Assembly: GCF_001649575.2 (NCBI RefSeq)
Contig: NC_051453.1
Coordinates: forward strand, 21,746,666 to 21,810,665
DNA length: 64,000 nt
From: Kryptolebias marmoratus
Taxonomy: Eukaryota > Chordata > Actinopteri > Cyprinodontiformes > Rivulidae
Reading direction: 5' to 3'
The position numbers and the translations under genes were made by a program. Below the pieces are notes generated by a model. That model ran no database searches, was not told the origin of the DNA, and saw only the letters and a list, made by a program, of their open reading frames with translations. Of this stretch, positions 57,976-64,000 are shown in pieces. Each line of letters begins with the position of its first letter. Position 1 is the stretch's first letter.

Positions 57976-59970
57976 AGTCAATAAGAGTTCAGATCTGTGC
58001 ACTCTGCACTCAGAGGATTTGTAACAATGAAAGACACCTTGGATGGAAAAACACAAAAATACCTACATTTTGATGCATAAAGTATGGAAGAAGTGTAATG
58101 TTTGTACCAGTAAAAATAGTTTGTTTGCAAAAACTTTTGGAAAGCTTAGAGAGCTCAAAGAGCGTTTGACATCACATTCTAAGTCAAACATTTTGTGGTC
58201 AAATCTTCAAAAATCATAAAACTTAAATTGCAGTTGTGTAAAAGATTTCAAAATGCCAGTAAAGTCCAACTTTCAGTAACCCATGAATGTTGTTTCTACT
58301 GTGATGTACATCTGAGCTATTGGGCTCTAGAGGGGTGGGTTTTCTTACTTGTTTAGCCAAAATCTTATTGCCGTCTACGTGAAAATTGCAGTCTTGTGAA
58401 TGTCATCTGATATATGTACTGCAACTGAAAGTCAGAGCACAATATTCCCAATCCCAAGCAGCTCGTTTTGATGTTTGTCTTTGTAGGAGTGTTTTCTAAG
58501 CTGAATGTGTCAGGTTGTTGATTAAAAAATATACAATATACAACTTGAATAAAATTTAAACTTTAATCAAAGAAAAGGGCTGTTTAGGCAGCCAAACAAA
58601 CTAAACATACCAAAAGGAGGCAGGCAGAGAACACAAAGAGAGTTCACTGTAGTGCCTGATGATGAGCAAATGAAAACTGGGAGTATAAGTAGTCTCAGAG
58701 AGGTGATTACTGCCTGAGTGCAGCTGATGCTAATGGGGCAGATTAAAAACAGGTGTGTCAAACTGAACAACAAGTAAGGCTGATCGAAACGAGACTTACG
58801 ACTGTAACTGCGGTTCTATGAATCCCGGATGACAGTAGGGATGAAATAGAACTGGCAATTGTCACAAGTAGTAAAACAGAAAGTATGTTAAACACGGGAA
58901 GATGCCTAAATGAAACAAAAAAATGAAAAGGGAATGGCTAAATAATTGAACACAATCACAAATAAAAACACTAGGATTGTGGCAAAAGTAGAGCAGTGAT
59001 TCCCAACTCTGGTCCTCGAGGAACACCTGATTTGAATCACTGAGTGATTAACACGCTTCAGCAGAACTTGACGACCTGTGAAGAGCAGTGAAACAACTAA
59101 AACATGCAGGATAGTGTTTCTCAAGGACCAGGATTGGAAACCACTGAAAAAGAGAATAGGAAATCCCATGAGAATATGAAGACTAAAGAATGTAGAGCAT
59201 CGGCACACTTTAATTTTCCAAAATGTAGAAAAATGTGTTTCTCAAAGTACTTTTACTTGAGGTATTTCACCGTACAAATTAGACATGTTAGCAAGTGCAA
59301 CATATTCAGAATTTATTTTTGTATTGCTAGACAGTTCTTGGAGTGTTTCACTGTCATTAAGATGGCAACTAAAAAATAAGTCACAAACTTACTAAGTTTT
59401 TGTTTTGTTCTAGCAAAAATATTGAGTTCAGTATTAATTTAGCACTTCTAACCACTAAGTGTACAAACGGAATGATCCATTCACAGCTTTGGGTGTGTAT
59501 GTTGTACGTTAAAGGGGAAATTAAAAAGATTTTGAAGCTAATATAAATTAAAAAACTCAAAAGGTGCTTGTTTTCAGAGTCACACAAAATTTACACTTAT
59601 TTAAAATTAATATTAAAAGAATAAAAAGAAATGACTAGAGTCTCTTCGGCATTCTCCCTGATCACTCAGAAGTGTGACGTATCGAGTGCCAAAACAAAGG
59701 AACTCGAACAAGGCAGTGAATAGTAAATACAGATAGTGTGGGGATGAAATAGTTTAGTGCGTCAAAATTAATTGTGTAAACCGACCCAAAACTCCAACAG
59801 CTGTATTTCTTCAGATTCTTCAGCTTCTCAGAGGATAAGAAAGTCTGATGGATGTGGTTAGTTTAGCTCCTGGTGAAAATTACAACCCAAACTCTGGAGA
59901 CTGACTGTGGAGTTAATGTTTTGAAGAAGAGCACCTGAAGTAAAAACCTTCAATAAAACAACCACCGCCT
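57976..59970. other. Spacer with one MITE
   Basis: AT-rich sequence; only the MITE at 58994-59146 is recognised. Confidence 0.4.
58994..59146. mobile_element. hAT-type MITE, degraded, 153 bp
   Basis: Termini CAGTGATTCCCAACTCTGG and CCAGGATTGGAAACCACTG are imperfect inverted repeats. Flanking 8-mers AAGTAGAG and AAAAAGAG match at 6 of 8 positions. It is related to the copies at 14132 and 26033, with part of the left side missing. Confidence 0.7.
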
Positions 59971-59973
59971 GTC

Positions 59974-60136
59974 GCTGTCTGACCGTCATCATGCTTCTCC
60001 CACTGTCCGACCACCACCGTCCCCCTCCCGCTGTCCGACCAGCACCGTCCCCCTCCCGCTGTCCGACCAGCACCGTCCCCCTCCCGCTGTCCGACCAGCA
60101 CCGTCCCCCTCCCGCTGTCCGACCAGCACCGTCCCC
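59974..60136. repeat. 28-bp minisatellite
   Basis: Five near-identical 28-bp units (core CCGACCAGCACCGTCCCCCT), preceded by one diverged unit, end directly at a single N (60137). It is very GC-rich in an AT-rich neighbourhood. Confidence 0.9.
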
Positions 60137-60137
60137 N
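60137..60137. other. Single undetermined base
   Basis: One N sits exactly between the minisatellite and the gypsy gag region. It may mark a contig merge or an unresolved repeat length. Confidence 0.95.
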
Positions 60138-60174
60138 CGCTCTCTGTGAGACACAACAATCAGAAACCGGTCGC

Positions 60175-61038
60175 TTGGACCAACTAACTCTGTTAACCCA
60201 AGAAATTCATCAAAAATTATCATCGTTGGTTCCCACCACTGCAGATTCCACTTCCGCGTCCGCTTCTGCGGCCACTTCACTTCCGATGTCAACATCCGGT
60301 CATTTTCGCGAGGTTCCCTCACCAACTCCCGAACCTTTTTCGGGAGAGATCGGTAAATGTGCTGGGTTCCTGTTACAGTGCTATCTCGTATTCGCTCGTT
60401 CGCCACAGTCTTTCACCGATGGGCCGGCTAAGATTGCATATATTATCGGACTTCTTCACGACAAAGCTTTGAAATGGGCTGAAGCTAGGTACAGCTTCAG
60501 GGTTATTAGGCTAACCACATTCGACCAATTTATCGAGGACTTTGAACAAACCTTTGGGCTTAAATATACTGACACCGAGATAACCCAGAAACTGTGGAAC
60601 CTAAGACAAGGTTCTCGCTCGGTGGCTCAGTTTGCGATTGACTTCCGGACACTGGCGGCTACTTCCGGTTGGAACGAGGCAGCACTAAAAGGAGTCTTCA
60701 TCCATTCCCTCCAAGAACCTCTCAAGGACCAGCTAGCAGGTTGGGAAGAGCCACGATCTTTGGACGATCTAATAACTCTGGCTATACGTTTGGACAACCG
60801 CCTGCGGGAGAGGCAACGAGAAAGAAGGGATCGGACAAACCACCTCGGGCGACACGTCGCCACCACGGAAGCCGAATCTACAGTCTCAAACGTAGAACCA
60901 GAACCTATGCAGGTAGGACGAGCGAGACTAACTGCGGAAGAGAGATTCAGACGCCTGGAGGCTAAAGAGTGTTTTTATTGTGGGGAGGGAGATCATTTCC
61001 GAGCGAAATGCCCTCAGTTAAAAGGGAAGACTCACTAG
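60175..61038 (+). CDS. Gag-like protein of the gypsy element (287 aa)
   Basis: An open frame from ATG 60175 to TAG 61036-61038. It has a capsid-like region (about residues 45-220; TPEPFSGEIGKCAGFLLQCY, then YIIGLLHDKALKWAEA) and a CCHC zinc knuckle, C-X2-C-X4-H-X4-C, at 60970-61011 near the C-terminus. In the family, Gag assembles the particle and the knuckle binds RNA. The start may be further upstream in frame, beyond the N. Unlike pol, this frame is uninterrupted. Confidence 0.85.
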   Translation: MDQLTLLTQEIHQKLSSLVPTTADSTSASASAATSLPMSTSGHFREVPSPTPEPFSGEIGKCAGFLLQCYLVFARSPQSFTDGPAKIAYIIGLLHDKALKWAEARYSFRVIRLTTFDQFIEDFEQTFGLKYTDTEITQKLWNLRQGSRSVAQFAIDFRTLAATSGWNEAALKGVFIHSLQEPLKDQLAGWEEPRSLDDLITLAIRLDNRLRERQRERRDRTNHLGRHVATTEAESTVSNVEPEPMQVGRARLTAEERFRRLEAKECFYCGEGDHFRAKCPQLKGKTH

Positions 61039-63375
61039 GCAACCGAGGGGTCCTAGTGAGTAGCCTCACCCAACCCCTCGGGTCACGATTTTTTGTTCAC
61101 TCAACCCTGCTAAATCATCAGATTAAGATCCCAGTCCACGCTCTAATCGACTCAGGTGCAGAACAGAGTCTAATTTCCAGGGATTTAGTCAACCGCTTAC
61201 AATTAAAACCTACTCCACTATCCTCTCCGCTTCCCGTTATAGACATTTCTGGGCAAGTAATCACCAGAATCACACACAAAGTTGCTAAATTACAGTTTCT
61301 GGTATCTGGCAACCATAGGGAGGAGAGTGATTTTCTAGTTTTTTCCGCACCTAATACTCAGATGATCTTAGGGTTTCCCTGGCTACAACTACACAATCCA
61401 GTAATCAACTGGACAGAAAGAAGGATCGAGTCGTGGAGCTCCTTCTGCCTACAAAACTGTTTGCACTCGGCATTGCCGTCCTCCAGTACCAAGACTGAAC
61501 CTGAACAGAGCCCAGACTTAACCAAGATCCCAGTCGAGTATCACCATCTGGCCCCTGTGTTCAGTAAAGCTAAGGCACTATCTCTACCACCCCACCGACC
61601 CTACGACTGTGCCATAGAACTCATCCCAGGTGAAACACTTCCTTCGAGCCGTTTGTTCAACCTTTCTGGACCTGAAAGAGATGCCATGAAATCTTACATT
61701 GAGGATTCTCTGGCTTCCGGCATCATCCGTCCATCCAAGTCGCCCTTAGGGGCGGGGTTCTTTTTTGTACAAAAGAAAGATAAGAGTCTCCGTCCTTGCA
61801 TTGACTACAGATGATTAAATCAGATCACTGTAAAAAATAAGTATCCACTCCCTTTAATTGACTCCGTCCATCAACAACTGCATTCTGCCACCGTGTTCAC
61901 TAAACTCGACCTCCGAAACGCTTACCATCTGGTAAGGATAAGGGAAGGAGACGAGTGGAAAACAGCTTTTAAGACTCCTCTTGGTCACTTTGAGTACTTA
62001 GTCATGCCATTTGGACTCACTAACGCCCCTGCTGTTTTCCAATCGTTAATTAATGACATCCTAAGAGACTTTCTGAATATTTCTGTTTTCGTCTATCTGG
62101 ACGATATTCTCATCTATTCACAGGATCCTGCTCAGCATCAGAACCATGTCAAGGCCGTACTTCAGAGACTCTTGGAGAATCAACTATTCGTTAAAGCTGA
62201 GAAATGCGAGTTTAGTGTGACAACCGTTAATTTCTTGGGATTTATCTTCGGACAGGGGTTTTACCAGACTGACCCAGAGAAGATCCGAGCTGTGGCAGAC
62301 TGGCCCACTCCCACTGATCGTCGCCAACTCCAACGTTTTCTCGCCTTTGCCAACTTCTACCGCAGGTTCATCCAAGACTACAGTAAGGTCGCTACCCCTC
62401 TCACACAACTCACCTCCACCAAACAGTCCTTCGTCTGGTCACCGGAAGCTCAGTCAGCCTTCAATAAATTGAAAGCTCTATTTGTCTCTGCTCCTATACT
62501 TCGACATCCTGATCCCAAGCTACAATTTATTGTGGAAGTCGACGCCTCAGATACCGGAGTTGGGGCTGTTCTGTCTCAGAGGTCTTCTCAAGACAATAAG
62601 ATTCATCCCTGTGCATATTTCTCTCGGCGCCTCACGTCGGCTGAGAGTAATTATGATGTTGGCAACAGGGAACTGTTAGCCATCAAATTAGCACTCGAAG
62701 AATGGAGGCATTGGCTAGAGGGGAGCGAGGTTCCGTTCATTATTTGGACGGACCACAAAAATTTGGCATACCTCCAGACAGCTAAGAGATTGAACCCCCG
62801 ACAGGCTAGGTGGTCCCTGTTCTTCGGGCGGTTCAATTTTTCCATCACTTACAGACCAGGAACCAAGAATGTAAAGCCAGACGCGTTATCAAGGCTCTGG
62901 GCTCGAGAAAACTCACCTGATCAGGAGGAACCCATAATCTCTCCTTCCCTGATTGTGGGGGCCCTCACATGGGACATTGAAAGGGAGATCCGAGAGGCTC
63001 AACAAGGGTAACCTGATACCGGGGGAGGCCCTCCTGACAAGATTTATGTCCCCACCACAGTTCGTCCCAGGGTCTTGAATTGGTTACACTCCCAGCAGTT
63101 TTCCTGTCATCCAGGAGTCAACCGTATGATAAGATTGGCCACCCGGTACTTCTGGTGGTCCAGTTTGGCTGCGGACATTAAAGAGTTTGTCTCAGCTTGT
63201 CCCACCTGCGCCCGTTTCAAGGGTAGCAATCAACCTCCGGCCGGGCTATTGCAGCCTCTACCAATACCAAGTCAGCCATGGTCACACATTGCAATAGACT
63301 TCGTCACTGGATTACCACCTTCACAAGGACATACAGTAATTTTCACTATTGTTGACCGATTTTCAAAGTCTGCTC
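60969..63375 (+). pseudogene. Pol of the gypsy element, interrupted (up to the gap)
   Basis: The frame is -1 relative to gag and overlaps it by 70 bases, consistent with ribosomal frameshifting, although I could not assign a classical slippery heptamer. Protease active site ALIDSGAEQS lies near 61140; RT has [13 protein letters not shown] and YLDDILIYS (62092-62118); RNase H begins near 62526 ([14 protein letters not shown]). The integrase zinc-binding H-H-C-C region spans 63084-63230, and the start of the DDE core is IDFVTGLP and VDRFSK. Two stops break it: TGA at 61812-61814 within RT and TAA at 63009-63011 between RNase H and integrase. The three segments are otherwise in one frame. The RT catalytic motif is intact, so the stops may be recent or sequencing artefacts. 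Confidence 0.88.
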
Positions 63376-63475
63376 NNNNNNNNNNNNNNNNNNNNNNNNN
63401 NNNNNNNNNNNNNNNNNNNNNNNNNNNNNNNNNNNNNNNNNNNNNNNNNNNNNNNNNNNNNNNNNNNNNNNNNNN
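63376..63475. other. Assembly gap (100 N) inside integrase
   Basis: Exactly 100 N, unknown true length. It removes the second and third acidic residues of the integrase core. The frame after the gap differs, which means nothing given the arbitrary gap size. Confidence 1.
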
Positions 63476-64000
63476 AAGAAGCTTGTTTGGATTGAGTATG
63501 CACACAACACTCACGTCTCTTCGGCCACAGGATTATCACCTTTTGAGGCTGCTCTTGGATACAATCCACCACTGTTCCCCAGCTTTGAGACTGAAATTGC
63601 TGTCCCCTCTGTGCAGGCCCATCTTCGAAGGTGCAGAAGCATATGGCGGCAAACGAGGAGAGCATTACAGAGATCTAGCGAACAAAATAAGAAGTATGCT
63701 GACCGTCACCGTTCCTCAGCACCTAAATATAAGGTGGGCGACAAGGTTTGGCTTTCCACCAAAGACATTCCTATTAAAGGCACCTCGAGAAAACTTGCTC
63801 CTCGCTTCATAGGACCCTTTCCCATAGAGAGAGTGCTAAATCCCACCTCAGTCCGTTTGTCCCTTCCAACAGCTATGCAGATCCATCCAGCATTTCACGT
63901 CTCCCAGATCAAACCGTTCGTGGACAGTCCATTGAGCCCACCTACCGTCCTCCCCCCTCCCGCCCGGTTGATCGACAATCATCCCGCTTTTACGGTCAAC
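63476..64000 (+). pseudogene. Integrase C-terminal part of the gypsy element, cut by window end
   Basis: Continues with [20 protein letters not shown], then [15 protein letters not shown], a GPY/F-type module ([16 protein letters not shown]) and [12 protein letters not shown]. The position after that, where chromoviruses carry a chromodomain, falls at the window end. No stop occurs in this stretch. Confidence 0.85.

Larger units (their letters stand above)
60138..64000 (+). mobile_element. Ty3/gypsy (sushi-like) retrotransposon, 5' and 3' incomplete
   Basis: Gag is followed by pol in the -1 frame, in the order protease, RT, RNase H, integrase, which is the Ty3/gypsy order. The 5' LTR is not adjacent, and the 3' end lies past the window. 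Pol has an in-frame TGA at 61812-61814 and TAA at 63009-63011, plus a 100-N gap, so this copy is not intact as assembled. The gag zinc-knuckle context (EPMQVGRARLTAEERFRRLE) resembles sushi-type elements. Such elements are the family from which mammalian PEG10 and RTL1 derive. Confidence 0.9.

Noticed and set aside
59858..60406. Minus-strand frame with repeated GRTAGGGRCWSDS units
   Set aside because: Produced by the 28-bp minisatellite and the complement of gag.

Overview
The window is vertebrate nuclear DNA, almost certainly from a ray-finned (teleost) fish. The evidence is small GT-AG exons separated by AT-rich introns, teleost-type repeats (L1-like LINEs, hAT-type MITEs, Ty3/gypsy elements, RTE-like LINE tails) and a gene order that matches part of human 2q37.3. 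There are no operons, CRISPR arrays or bacterial mobile elements.

Four protein-coding genes lie head to tail on the + strand. (1) scly, selenocysteine lyase: coding 3065-6989, 12 exons, about 438 aa, apparently complete. (2) espnl, espin-like: 7701-27250, 11 exons, about 1038 aa, with N-terminal ankyrin repeats, a proline run, an espin-type actin-bundling segment and a long C-terminal part; its first intron has a GC donor. (3) klhl30, a BTB-BACK-Kelch protein: 28644-32393, 7 exons, about 600 aa. (4) A rootletin-family gene, best called crocc2: starts at 33167, with 18 exons recognised up to 54337 (about 804 codons). Its 3' part is not visible and presumably lies beyond the window. The order scly-espnl-klhl30 is the human order, and human CROCC2 is on the same chromosome arm.

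Most of the rest is introns loaded with transposable elements: a 5'-truncated L1-like LINE with clear target-site duplications just upstream of scly (321-1398); several hAT-type MITEs, two with exact 8-bp duplications; two probable solo LTRs with 5-bp duplications (33715-34165, 57396-57970); a 561-bp foldback element (34759-35319); a palindrome of A-rich 40-bp repeats around an assembly gap (48013-48477); and a dispersed family I cannot classify, present in eight or more pieces. The right end (54.9-64 kb) is transposon-dominated: an antisense decayed L1-like LINE, a probable solo LTR, a 28-bp minisatellite ending at a single N, and a sushi-type Ty3/gypsy element with gag, protease, RT, RNase H and integrase, broken by two stop codons and a 100-N gap and cut by the window edge.

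Candidate regulatory sequences fit the known biology. A perfect RFX X-box and a CCAAT box lie about 310 bp upstream of the rootletin-family start. A MEF2 site plus a CAGCTG E-box lie about 650 bp upstream of klhl30. A CRE and a CCAAT box lie upstream of scly. I found no plainly undescribed biological system; the most distinctive structures are the foldback element, the gap-spanning palindrome and the unclassified repeat family.
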